Shown here: piece by piece, positions 13,198-20,537 of the stretch | Layout of the letters: each line of letters opens with the position of its first letter | Position numbering within the stretch: position 1 is the first letter of the stretch | Origin: Microvirga guangxiensis | GTDB taxonomy: Bacteria; Pseudomonadota; Alphaproteobacteria; Rhizobiales; Beijerinckiaceae | Direction: 5' to 3' | Length of the DNA stretch: 64,000 nucleotides | Assembly: GCF_900102135.1 (NCBI RefSeq) | Contig: NZ_FMVJ01000005.1 | Coordinates: 62,001-126,000 of the forward strand | The notes under the pieces: generated by a model | What the model was told of the DNA's origin: nothing | Database searches by the model: none | Seen by the model: only the letters and a program-made list of their open reading frames with translations | Made by a program: the position numbers and the translations under genes

Positions 13198-13893
13198 TCA
13201 TGACTGGGGGCGAGCCGTAAAGGTCATGCGGGCTTGGTTGTGCCCAAAATTACGTGCGGCACGCTCAGGCACGAAACCGGCATCCTCGAGAATGTCGATG
13301 ATCTCGTCCTCGCTGTACTGAGCAAGGCCGAGTTCTTCCCGGATCTTGCGGTATTCGGAGAAGGCTGTCCGTGCGAGGCCCGAAACGGCCGACCTCAGGA
13401 AGCCGCCATGCCATGCGAACGACAAAAGCGCTTTGGCGTCGGTGATCGGGCTTACATTGGGTGGGATCACGTCGGCGATGACAAGCCTGCCGCCGCTTTT
13501 CAACTTTGAGCGCCAGAGCTTCAGCAGACTGCGCAGTTCGTTAAGAGAGAGGTATTGCAGCAGCGAGTTGACTACCACGAGATCGAGCGATCCATCAGCG
13601 AGGCTGGCGACTTCCTCCGGGGCCAGAACCGCAATACGTTTGTTGCCGCTGAACTTATCCTGCAGCCGTTCCCGTACGAGAGGCGCGGCATCGCTCAAAT
13701 AGAGCTTTCCGCATTTGGCTGCGACTTGATCAGCAAACAACGCTTCGCCGCAACCATAATCGAGGACGGTCGCATCTCCTGATGGGATGTAGCCGATGAT
13801 GTCATTGGCCAAGAGTTTGTAATGTAAAAGCTTGTGCCGCTCCCCAGAATAGATCGGGGTGTCTTGGTTCCAGTAGTCTCGCCAGCTCGTCAT
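13198..13893 (-). CDS. Class I SAM-dependent methyltransferase
   Basis: 231 aa. SAM-binding motif I is VLDYGCGEALFAD (about 43-55), followed by LYLSDAAP (motif II) and LDLVVVNSLLQYLS (motif IV). The layout is that of a small-molecule Methyltransf_11/25 type enzyme. The C-terminal part has YSEDEIIDILEDAGFVPE, as in many members that modify lipids or quinones. The substrate is unknown. It stands alone, convergent with the SDR/GtrA pair. Confidence 0.88.
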   Translation of the reverse strand: MTSWRDYWNQDTPIYSGERHKLLHYKLLANDIIGYIPSGDATVLDYGCGEALFADQVAAKCGKLYLSDAAPLVRERLQDKFSGNKRIAVLAPEEVASLADGSLDLVVVNSLLQYLSLNELRSLLKLWRSKLKSGGRLVIADVIPPNVSPITDAKALLSFAWHGGFLRSAVSGLARTAFSEYRKIREELGLAQYSEDEIIDILEDAGFVPERAARNFGHNQARMTFTARPQS

Positions 13894-13934
13894 GAGCCAG
13901 GTTCTAGCCCAAGCTTAAGCCGACGTCATCATGT

Positions 13935-14483
13935 TCAGGACCAGAGCTTGGTGAGGGGCCCCTCTGCGCCGTCGACAGGATCTGAGGAGGGCAGGGGAAC
14001 TTGGGAAATACGTTGTTGGGACGAAGCCAGAGCTCCAGGGTCGTCCCTGATGGTCTCGTAGTCACGACCGTCCGGATAAGCACCTACAACGGCAAAATCG
14101 TCGCTTGCGTTGATAAGGGCATGCGCCACACCGGCCGGAATGATGACCACATCGCCTGCGGAAACGGCGACGAGTTCTCCGTCTTCTCCGCCGAAGCGCA
14201 CGGAAGCCGAGCCTGACACGACGCCCAGCACTTCATGAGTGTTGGGATGATAGTGATGGTAATCATGGATGGTATCCATCCATGCATTGGTCCAGCCATT
14301 CTTGGCAAAAGTGGCTTTGAAGGCTTTTGGAGGATCATTCTGGTCGGGCGTGACGGCGCCGCGCCGGACGATCAGCGGCAGGGGCGAGTTCGGCACGATG
14401 CCATTGCTCTGAAGAATGTAAGTCTCGGTTCCGAGCGGCGCGTTGTACCCTCTCGGGTCGCCATATCCTTTTGCCTGAGCCAT
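13935..14483 (-). CDS. Cupin domain protein, YjlB-like
   Basis: 182 aa with a single cupin barrel. Metal-ligand motif 1 appears as HYHPNTHEVLGVVSGSASVRFGG and motif 2 as AGDVVIIPAGVAHALI. The N-terminal half (GIVPNSPLPLIVRRG) matches the YjlB type of monocupin. It is probably a small metal-binding enzyme or sensor of unknown substrate. The start at 14483 follows a purine-rich stretch. Confidence 0.82.
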   Translation of the reverse strand: MAQAKGYGDPRGYNAPLGTETYILQSNGIVPNSPLPLIVRRGAVTPDQNDPPKAFKATFAKNGWTNAWMDTIHDYHHYHPNTHEVLGVVSGSASVRFGGEDGELVAVSAGDVVIIPAGVAHALINASDDFAVVGAYPDGRDYETIRDDPGALASSQQRISQVPLPSSDPVDGAEGPLTKLWS

Positions 14484-14562
14484 GCCGTTCTCCCTTTGCG
14501 AATGCGGTAGAGAGAACGCATGGGTCAGGCAAAAGATCGAGCTGGAGCGTTAGGCTTTGATC

Positions 14563-14937
14563 TCACATGCCGAGCAGCATCGCCGCAACAGCGCGGTCGA
14601 TGGAGAGGTAGAACATCGCGAAGGCAACGGCTGCAGCAATGCCGAACTCGATGGCCTGATTCTTCAGAAGTCGGAACTTCGCGAAAATGTTCTGGCCGAA
14701 GATGGAGATCAGCCATGCCGTCGTGAGAACGACGGGAAAAATGAAGAGATACGACCAGGTGCTCTCGACGGGGCCTACATTGGCCGGATCGAGAAGCGGA
14801 CGGATATTGCGCACCCATGGGGCGTAGACGGAGGCGTAAAGCGAGGTCAGCCACGCCAGCGTGACGGCTATGCCGAGATGAAAGGTGAACAGGTTATGCA
14901 GACGGCTGAATTCGCCGGAATCTTGATCGAAATCCAT
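14563..14937 (-). CDS. Small integral membrane protein, unknown
   Basis: 124 aa from the ATG at 14937, which is preceded by a G-rich stretch; an ATG 33 bases upstream (14970) is in frame but has no visible RBS. Three hydrophobic segments are visible: FTFHLGIAVTLAWLTSLYASV, WSYLFIFPVVLTTAWLISIF and FGIAAAVAFAMFYLSI. No catalytic motif is recognisable. It follows the carA terminator, so it probably has its own promoter. Confidence 0.6.
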   Translation of the reverse strand: MDFDQDSGEFSRLHNLFTFHLGIAVTLAWLTSLYASVYAPWVRNIRPLLDPANVGPVESTWSYLFIFPVVLTTAWLISIFGQNIFAKFRLLKNQAIEFGIAAAVAFAMFYLSIDRAVAAMLLGM

Positions 14938-15070
14938 CGGAGGAACCCCCAAAATATAGCCCGGAAGCATTGATTTTTATGGTTAATCAACCGTTAACGT
15001 GATTTGGGGGAGTGAGGCAACGTTCGCGTTTGTCGCGGTTGCGCGGCGGGTGAGAAATCGCACGATGCTC

Positions 15071-15109
15071 AAAAAGAAAGCGTCGCCGCCCTGAGGGAGC
15101 GCCGACGCT
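15071..15109 (-). terminator. Rho-independent terminator of carA
   Basis: Read on the minus strand, a hairpin with stem agcgtcg/cgacgct (15103-15109 with 15079-15085) and GC-rich interior is followed by a T-rich run (complement of 15071-15078). It sits 32 bases after the carA stop. Confidence 0.8.
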
Positions 15110-15140
15110 GTTTCGAAAAATCGGTTGATGGCTTCGGCGC

Positions 15141-16358
15141 TCAAGCCTTCGCCTTGCCCTCGTCCATCATCTTCACGAAGCGGTCGAAGAGGTAGTGGCT
15201 GTCCTGCGGGCCGGGGGAGGCTTCCGGGTGGTACTGCACCGAGAAGGCCGGGCGGTCGGTGAGGGCGATGCCGCAATTCGAGCCGTCGAAGAGGGAGACG
15301 TGCGTCTCCGTCGCGTTGGCCGGAAGCGTTGCCGGATCCACGGCGAAGCCGTGATTCATGGAGGTGATCTCCACCTTGCCGGTGGTCTTGTCCTTCACCG
15401 GATGGTTCGCGCCGTGGTGGCCCTGGTGCATCTTCTGGGTCTTCGCGCCCACGGCGAGGCTCAGCATCTGGTGGCCGAGGCAGATGCCGAAGGTCGGGAT
15501 CTTCTCTTCCAGCACCTTGCGGATCACCGGCACGGCATATTCGCCCGTGGCCGCCGGATCGCCGGGACCGTTGGAGAGGAACACGCCGTCGGGCTTGAGC
15601 GCCAGAACCTCATCCGCCGTGGCGGTGGCCGGCACGACGGTGACCTTGCAGCCGGCGCGGGCGAGAAGGCGCAGGATGTTGCGCTTCACGCCGTAATCGA
15701 TGGCGACCACGTGGTGCCTGGGCTCGGCCTGCTGCTGGCCGTAGCCTTCGCCCACGGTCCAGGTGGTCTCATTCCAGTCGAAGCGCTGGGTGCTCGTGAC
15801 GAGCGGCACGAGGTCGAGACCGTCCATGGAGGGGAGGGCCGCCGCCTTGGCCTTGAGCGCCGCGAGGTCGAACTCGCCCTTCGGGCTGTGGGCGATGACC
15901 GCGTTCGGCATGCCCTTGTCCCGGATGAGCGCGGTGAGCGCGCGGGTGTCGATGCCGGTAAGGCCGACGATCTGGCGAGCCTTGAGCCAGGCGTCGAGGT
16001 CGCGGGAGGCGCGCCAGTTCGACGGCTCGGTGATGGTGGCGGCCAACACGACGCCGCGCACGCCGGAGGACGAGGCGGCATTCACGCTCTCGATGTCCTC
16101 GTCGTTGGTGCCCACGTTGCCGATATGCGGGAAGGTGAAGGTGATGATCTGCCCGGCGTAAGAAGGGTCCGTCAGGATCTCCTGGTAGCCCGTCATCGCG
16201 GTGTTGAAGCAGACCTCGCCGGTGGCCTCGCCCTCGGCGCCGATGCCGAAACCTTCCAGCACCGTGCCGTCCTGGAGCACGAGAACGGCCGTCGCGCGTG
16301 GCTCTTCCCAGCCACCCGAGTGGAACCCGGTGGTGTCTTTGTCTTGCAGCATCGTCAT
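15141..16358 (-). CDS. carA: Carbamoyl-phosphate synthase small subunit (glutamine amidotransferase)
   Basis: 405 aa from the ATG at 16358, preceded by aaagagatc; a longer in-frame start (16433) would add about 25 unrelated residues. The N-terminal CPSase domain carries LVLQDGTVLEGFGIGAEGEA and CFNTAMTGYQEILTDPSY. The C-terminal class I amidotransferase has the nucleophile in FGICLGHQML and the His/Glu pair in VQYHPEASPGPQDS. It hydrolyses glutamine and passes ammonia to CarB. The divergent yqeY gene starts 137 bases away. Confidence 0.96.
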   Translation of the reverse strand: MTMLQDKDTTGFHSGGWEEPRATAVLVLQDGTVLEGFGIGAEGEATGEVCFNTAMTGYQEILTDPSYAGQIITFTFPHIGNVGTNDEDIESVNAASSSGVRGVVLAATITEPSNWRASRDLDAWLKARQIVGLTGIDTRALTALIRDKGMPNAVIAHSPKGEFDLAALKAKAAALPSMDGLDLVPLVTSTQRFDWNETTWTVGEGYGQQQAEPRHHVVAIDYGVKRNILRLLARAGCKVTVVPATATADEVLALKPDGVFLSNGPGDPAATGEYAVPVIRKVLEEKIPTFGICLGHQMLSLAVGAKTQKMHQGHHGANHPVKDKTTGKVEITSMNHGFAVDPATLPANATETHVSLFDGSNCGIALTDRPAFSVQYHPEASPGPQDSHYLFDRFVKMMDEGKAKA

Positions 16359-16495
16359 GATCTCTTTAAGTCCGAGGCCAACAGGCCGTGCTTGAGCAGG
16401 CCCGTTCCGGGCCGACCGTGAACTGTCCTGCACGACTTAAGGGGCCGTTCGCGTCCCGTCAACGCTTGAAGCACCTTAAAACCAAGGAGATCCGC
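16359..16495. promoter_or_regulatory. Divergent carA/yqeY intergenic region
   Basis: 137 bases between two divergent starts, so promoters for both must lie here. I see the RBS of each (aaggaga before yqeY, aaagaga before carA), but no confident -35/-10 pair or attenuator. Confidence 0.4.
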
Positions 16496-16954
16496 ATGCT
16501 GCGCGAACGTTTCACCGCCGAGATGAAAGAGGCCATGAAGGCCGGCGACAAGGGCAAGCTCGGCGCGATCCGCCTGATCCAGGCCGCCTTGAAGGACAAG
16601 GACATCGAGGCGAGAGGCAACGGCAAGGAGCCGCTCTCCGACGAGGAAATCCTCGCTCTCCTCCAGAAAATGGTGAAGCAGCGCCAGGAATCGATCACCA
16701 TGTACGAGCAGGGCGGACGCCAGGAACTCGCCGACCAGGAGAAGAACGAGGTCGCCGTCATCTCCTCCTACCTGCCGCAGCAGATGGACGAGGCCGCGAC
16801 CAAGGCCGCCATCGAGGCCGCCATCGCCGAGACCGGCGCCGCCTCCATGAAGGACATGGGCAAGGTCGTGGCCGCGCTTCGCGCCAAGTATGTGGGCCAA
16901 ATGGACTTCGCCAAGGCCAGCGGCCTCGTGAAGGACATGCTGCCGAAGGGCTAA
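16496..16954 (+). CDS. GatB/YqeY domain-containing protein
   Basis: 152 aa, starting MLRERFTAEMKEAMKAGD at the ATG at 16496 with RBS aaggaga. It is an all-helical YqeY-like protein with KLGAIRLIQAALKDKDIEARG, then LPQQMDEAATKAAIEAAIAE and the C-terminal tail GQMDFAKASGLVKDML. This matches the tail domain of GatB, the amidotransferase subunit that recognises misacylated tRNA. The free-standing protein's role is unproven. In related genomes I recall it next to dnaG-rpoD; here about 6.8 kb separates them. Confidence 0.92.
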   Translation: MLRERFTAEMKEAMKAGDKGKLGAIRLIQAALKDKDIEARGNGKEPLSDEEILALLQKMVKQRQESITMYEQGGRQELADQEKNEVAVISSYLPQQMDEAATKAAIEAAIAETGAASMKDMGKVVAALRAKYVGQMDFAKASGLVKDMLPKG

Positions 16955-16980
16955 CGGAGCGCCCGTCCCGTTCTCAACAA

Positions 16981-17029
16981 TCTCGTCTTCCCGGAGCCGC
17001 CAAGCGGAATCCGGGAACGCCTGACGAGA
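16981..17029. repeat. REP-like palindrome after yqeY
   Basis: An outer arm tctcgtc (16981-16987) pairs with gacgaga (17023-17029), and an inner arm ttcccgga pairs with tccgggaa around a ccgc/gcgg core. The two stacked stems make an almost continuous palindrome, resembling intergenic repeats common in this group. It could also help terminate yqeY transcription. Confidence 0.6.
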
Positions 17030-17093
17030 ATGGCGCTTGAGCCAAGTTTTGTCTTCAGGGTGCTTGGCCGACCAACATATGAAGTGGGTTTCC

Positions 17094-17192
17094 CTCCCCC
17101 TTGTGGGGAGGGCCAGGGTGGGGGTGTCGGCGTTACGTCTTGAAGCAATGGCGCTTACACCCCCACCTCCAACTCCTCCCCACAAGGGGGAG
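17094..17192. repeat. Long-stem inverted repeat (REP/MITE-like)
   Basis: An 18-base arm (17094-17111) is perfectly complementary to 17175-17192. Nested inside is a second perfect 11-base pair, ggtgggggtgt (17117-17127) with acacccccacc (17157-17167). The left arm can itself fold. This looks like a dispersed intergenic palindromic element of about 100 bases. It lies between the convergent ends of yqeY and the 17257-17517 gene. Confidence 0.7.
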
Positions 17193-17256
17193 GAGGGCTG
17201 ACCGCGCTCTATGGGCCAGCCTTTCAGGTCGAGAGCGAGGCCGTTATACTTCTGCC

Positions 17257-17517
17257 TCACCGCCGCAGCGCCGCCTTTGCGGTCCGCCGCTGTGCGCTCC
17301 AATACTCCCGGTATTCGGGCATCTGCTCGCGCACGCCCGCCACGAAATCCCCATGGTTCTCGAAATAGCAGGGTGGCCCGTAGCCGCCCTGGCACTGGCC
17401 CGCGCGCCGGCAACGGTGATTCCGGCAGGTGAGGGGGATCTGCAGCACATCGGCGAGACGGCGCAGGGTGTCGTCGCAATCAGGGACGACGGGGAAGGGG
17501 AAGCTGGCACGGCTCAT
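17257..17517 (-). CDS. Small cysteine-rich protein, unknown
   Basis: 86 aa from the ATG at 17517, which has cggagc 6-11 bases upstream; an in-frame ATG 30 bases earlier lacks an RBS. The centre contains CRNHRCRRAGQCQGGYGPPC, giving four cysteines spaced C-X4-C-X5-C-X7-C, with a histidine between the first two. This could be a metal-binding knuckle. The C-terminus is basic (RRTAKAALRR). I do not recognise the family. The nearest upstream promoter on this strand is the SOS-box promoter at 17828-17871, about 310 bases away. Confidence 0.6.
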   Translation of the reverse strand: MSRASFPFPVVPDCDDTLRRLADVLQIPLTCRNHRCRRAGQCQGGYGPPCYFENHGDFVAGVREQMPEYREYWSAQRRTAKAALRR

Positions 17518-17574
17518 GAAAAGCTCCGGCAATGGTTCGTCTGGCAATGAATTCTCGTGGAAAATGACATGCGC

Positions 17575-17604
17575 CTTCGGGCTCCGGGCTGATTCAGCCC
17601 GAAG
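17575..17604 (-). terminator. Hairpin at the end of repeat-element copy 1
   Basis: A perfect 9-bp stem cttcgggct (17575-17583) / agcccgaag (17596-17604) lies immediately downstream (minus strand) of the conserved block of the SOS-promoter element and before the Cys-rich gene. There is no T-run. It could end a short RNA started at the element's promoter. Confidence 0.4.
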
Positions 17605-17871
17605 CCTGAGAAGTGATCGAGGGTGGCGCGACCTGCAGCCCGGCTCGACGATGTTTGTGTGTGAGAGCAGAGCTGCATCTCGCGCACGGTTTGTTTAGGC
17701 GTACACCGCATCTTTCAGCGATGGGCCTCCCATCCAGGCGCTGCGTCAGCGCCTGCACAGGACCGCCCCCAACCCCACACATGCGACGCCTCGCGAGCGC
17801 GCCCCTCAGCGGGTCGGGACAGGCAAGGATATAGCCCAGCTTAGGACTAAAGTCAAGAACAAAAAGAGAAC
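17604..17871 (-). repeat. SOS-promoter element, copy 1
   Basis: This accounts for most of the 650 bases without a gene between 17518 and 18166. It shares with 20089-20237 a 33-base block at 17604-17636 (32 of 33 identical), a weaker block containing cgcgag and a ctgag-like motif, and the same promoter layout at the far end. The order on the minus strand is: LexA-type box, -35, -10, about 190 bases of leader (longer than in copy 2), conserved block. The remaining bases 17872-18166 hold nothing I recognise. Confidence 0.65.
17828..17871 (-). promoter_or_regulatory. Sigma70-type promoter overlapped by an alphaproteobacterial LexA box, copy 1
   Basis: On the minus strand the box GTTC-N7-GTTC (17857-17871; GAAC-N7-GAAC on the plus strand) abuts a -35 TTGACT (17851-17856). 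A 17-base spacer leads to a -10 TATATC (17828-17833). GTTC-N7-GTTC is the established LexA site of Alphaproteobacteria, and its position would block polymerase. Transcription would start near 17821 and run towards lower coordinates. Confidence 0.7.
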
Positions 17872-18166
17872 AAAGCACTTCATGTGAACGTACTTCTACT
17901 CCACCACTCTTTGGAACAGGAATCCATGACCAGCGAGTATGCAAAATGAAAGGAGTGGCTGCGTGGCCCTCGTTCTAGCGCAGCCGCGGAGCCGGATCAC
18001 CATCTGCGTCGGAATAGAAGCAGGATGGTTTGGACGCTTTGTCCGGCTCGCGCGATTTCCGCATTAATTCTGCAGAACTCGCTTGGAGTCCCGTCGAGAG
18101 GCAGACCTTCACCTTGCCGACTGGGGAAATACATCCCAGGCCCCCGTTTCATCCAAAGTGATTGGA

Positions 18167-18676
18167 CTATGGATCCCGGACGCTCGATAGGGTGAAGGAG
18201 GCATTCCGATCCGCAGACTTGATAACGCTGATAGACCCATCTGGCTCCAAGACGACAGCCAACGCTTGAGCGACGTCCGGAACGCCGCTGCCGCGCAGCG
18301 CCTCCATGACCTCGTCGCGCGTGATCCGCTGTGCCCGCAGGGCGCGATCGAGAAACTGCCCCTGGTGTACAATTAGGGTTGGCTCACTCTTCATCAGATA
18401 TGCAAACCTGGGCGAGCGAACCGATAGCCACGTGATTGCGAATTGAAGGAACACTAAAAGGGCCATAGCCAGTATGCCCTCTGCGAGCGCGACAGACCTG
18501 CTCAACAGAACTGTGGCGAGTATCGAACCGAGAGCAACGGTGACTACGAGATCGAAGGCACTCAACTTGGTGAGCGTACGCTTGCCGGAGATGCGAAGAA
18601 TCGTCACGAGTGCGACATAGGCGAGCGTGCCCACCACCAGAACGCGTAACAGACCGAACCATGAATCAAATAACAT
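18167..18676 (-). CDS. DUF421 (YetF-like) membrane protein
   Basis: 169 aa. Three N-terminal transmembrane segments (about 6-26, 40-58, 66-86) include the family signature RISGKRTLTKLSAFDLVVTVALG. A small C-terminal cytoplasmic domain follows, with PTLIVHQGQFLDRALRAQRIT and VLEPDGSISVI. The family function is not established. Its start lies 11 bases inside the end of the DUF2254 gene, so the two form an operon. Confidence 0.88.
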   Translation of the reverse strand: MLFDSWFGLLRVLVVGTLAYVALVTILRISGKRTLTKLSAFDLVVTVALGSILATVLLSRSVALAEGILAMALLVFLQFAITWLSVRSPRFAYLMKSEPTLIVHQGQFLDRALRAQRITRDEVMEALRGSGVPDVAQALAVVLEPDGSISVIKSADRNASFTLSSVRDP

Positions 18677-19994
18677 GAATACGTCCGCTCTTGGGTTGCG
18701 ATGAAATCAGGTCTGCCGCCTGCGCGATGCGGGACAGGATGGCTGTCCGGTCGCAGGAGGGAGCCGGTGACTGCTCCACAGTCTCTGCAAGCTTGCTGAG
18801 CTGGGACGTCACAGCCTGTCGTGCAGCCTCGTTCTGGAGAACGGGGGCGAGCTGACCCAGGACATCGGCGATCCGGATCAGGACGGACGGTGAGTCGCTC
18901 CCGGCTTGGCGAATCGCATCGAAGGCCGCGTCGACCAGTCCTTGCATGTCCGAGCGCTGAGCGATAACTCGCAGTTCACCAGCATCGTCTCGAAGGAAAA
19001 CGGGCGGCAACGAGCACCGAAAGATCTCCTCGAGGGTCGCGCCAAGCTGATTGACGACCGCAATGGCCGTGTATGGATCATTGATGCCCGGCGACAAGGC
19101 TCGGAGCGCGATCTCGACGAGCTGACGCAGATTGTACTCCATGTCCTGTGCCGGACTGCGCTCCACGCCGATCACGAAAGCCGCTCTGATCGCATCGGAC
19201 ATATGGTCGTCCACGGGATGTCCGCCATGAACGACGACATGCGCGCCTTTGCGCAGCACGAAATGGCCGGCTCTTACATTGACTCGAAAGATCGATTTGG
19301 AGCTGCATGCAATCTCCACGAGGCGAGTGTAGTCGACCACCTGAACGTAGCCGGCCCGATCCAGGGCGATAGTCGCCGAAACCGCTTCGGCCATTTCCCG
19401 CGGCGCGCTTTCCTCCTTCGTGTTCCTCAGCATCCCGGCAATGTTGCTGTGAAGGTCCTCGGCCACACGCTCGACGACGTTGTCGGCAATGATCGAGCGG
19501 GCGATCTTGTGCACGTAGAACAGCAGCGCGAACAGGCAGACCATCGTGAGCGCGCTGCCGATCGTGACGGCGATGTGGGGCACGCCTTCGCGACCGAGGG
19601 TTTCGTCCAAGCTGCGCAGGACCAGCAGCACATACATGATCGTACCCATAAACAGGCCCAGCACAGCTTGGATCTGCCGGTCAGCCATGAAGGTCGAGAT
19701 CAGACGAGGGCCAAGTTGATTGGCGGACAGAGTCAGGATGACGAAGGTTACCGAGACGATGAGCGAGGTCATTGTCATCAGGCCGGAGAGCAGGCTTGAT
19801 AGGAGGCCGCGGGCAGACTCGGCATCACCTCCGTACAGCCACCAGAGCTTGCTGCCTTCGGTCCAGCCTTCAAGGAAAGAGCCCCCCGTGGTCAGAACCC
19901 AGTAGGCGAGAGCCAAGGCAAGCAGACTGAGCGCCAGCGGAATGATCCAGAGCTGCGCGCGCAGGAGGGCAAGCATGTTGCGGATGCGACTCAT
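18666..19994 (-). CDS. DUF2254 family membrane protein
   Basis: 442 aa from the ATG at 19994 (MSRIRNMLALLRAQLW); an in-frame start 36 bases upstream is less typical. Four hydrophobic segments in the first 170 residues (ALSLLALALAYWVL, LLSGLMTMTSLIVSVTFVIL, VLGLFMGTIMYVLLVL, GSALTMVCLFALLFYV) precede a large soluble domain with LRQLVEIALRALSPGINDPYTA, which is a signature of DUF2254. The biochemical role is unknown. It overlaps the DUF421 gene and has an SOS-box promoter about 200 bases upstream. Confidence 0.88.
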   Translation of the reverse strand: MSRIRNMLALLRAQLWIIPLALSLLALALAYWVLTTGGSFLEGWTEGSKLWWLYGGDAESARGLLSSLLSGLMTMTSLIVSVTFVILTLSANQLGPRLISTFMADRQIQAVLGLFMGTIMYVLLVLRSLDETLGREGVPHIAVTIGSALTMVCLFALLFYVHKIARSIIADNVVERVAEDLHSNIAGMLRNTKEESAPREMAEAVSATIALDRAGYVQVVDYTRLVEIACSSKSIFRVNVRAGHFVLRKGAHVVVHGGHPVDDHMSDAIRAAFVIGVERSPAQDMEYNLRQLVEIALRALSPGINDPYTAIAVVNQLGATLEEIFRCSLPPVFLRDDAGELRVIAQRSDMQGLVDAAFDAIRQAGSDSPSVLIRIADVLGQLAPVLQNEAARQAVTSQLSKLAETVEQSPAPSCDRTAILSRIAQAADLISSQPKSGRIHVI

Positions 19995-20088
19995 GGATGG
20001 ACAACCTAGGGCAAGGCCGACTGGATCCATGAAGGCGCTTCATCGCCGTCCGTCGTCTCGTGACACACGTTGGCATGGTCTCCTCGCA

Positions 20089-20237
20089 GCCTGAGAGGTG
20101 ATCGAGGGTGGCGCGACCTGCCCAGAACCGTTCCGGCTCCCCTCATTCCCGATGCTTCGCGAGTGTGCCTCTCACTGGAGCCGGAAACCCATACCTATAG
20201 CCAAGGTTAGGGCAAAACATAAGAACGAAACAAGAAC
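20089..20237 (-). repeat. SOS-promoter element, copy 2
   Basis: This is the second copy of the element at 17604-17871, on the same strand, with the 33-base block at 20089-20121. The leader between promoter and block is about 70 bases, shorter than in copy 1. It lies in the 543-base gap between DUF2254 (ends 19994) and the divergent cyclic-di-GMP gene (20538). The rest of that gap (20238-20537) holds no other feature I can name. Confidence 0.65.
20194..20237 (-). promoter_or_regulatory. Promoter overlapped by an alphaproteobacterial LexA box, copy 2
   Basis: On the minus strand the box GTTC-N7-GTTC (20223-20237) overlaps no more than its own edge with a weak -35 TTATGT (20217-20222). Then come a 17-base spacer and a -10 TATAGG (20194-20199). 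The geometry is identical to copy 1. Transcription towards lower coordinates would reach the DUF2254/DUF421 operon. Confidence 0.65.
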
Positions 20238-20537
20238 ATTGTCCGCGTTCGATAAAGCCGTTCCGCCGGCGGACCAACAATGCCGTTAACCTCGCCGCTA
20301 TGATGATTCCCGAGGGCTGGCCGCGGATTGACTTGCAATAAGCGTTGCAGGATGCTCCAAGCGCTCGAAGTGCAAAGGAAATGGTGGATTGGACGTCGCT
20401 CAGACGATGGTCCAAAGGCATGATGCCGCTTCGCCATATCGGTGCAATCCCGGTTTCTCCCATTCCCCTCCTAGAACTAAGGCTTCCGTCCGGGTTGGCA
20501 GAGCCATAGTCGCGCTTATCGTGGACGAAGACTTGCC

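Noticed and set aside
17594..20463. Two similar open frames over the SOS-promoter elements (17594-17944 and 20143-20463, both minus)
   Set aside because: They share short peptide matches only because the underlying DNA repeat is conserved, including across the promoter. Neither has an RBS or coding-like composition.
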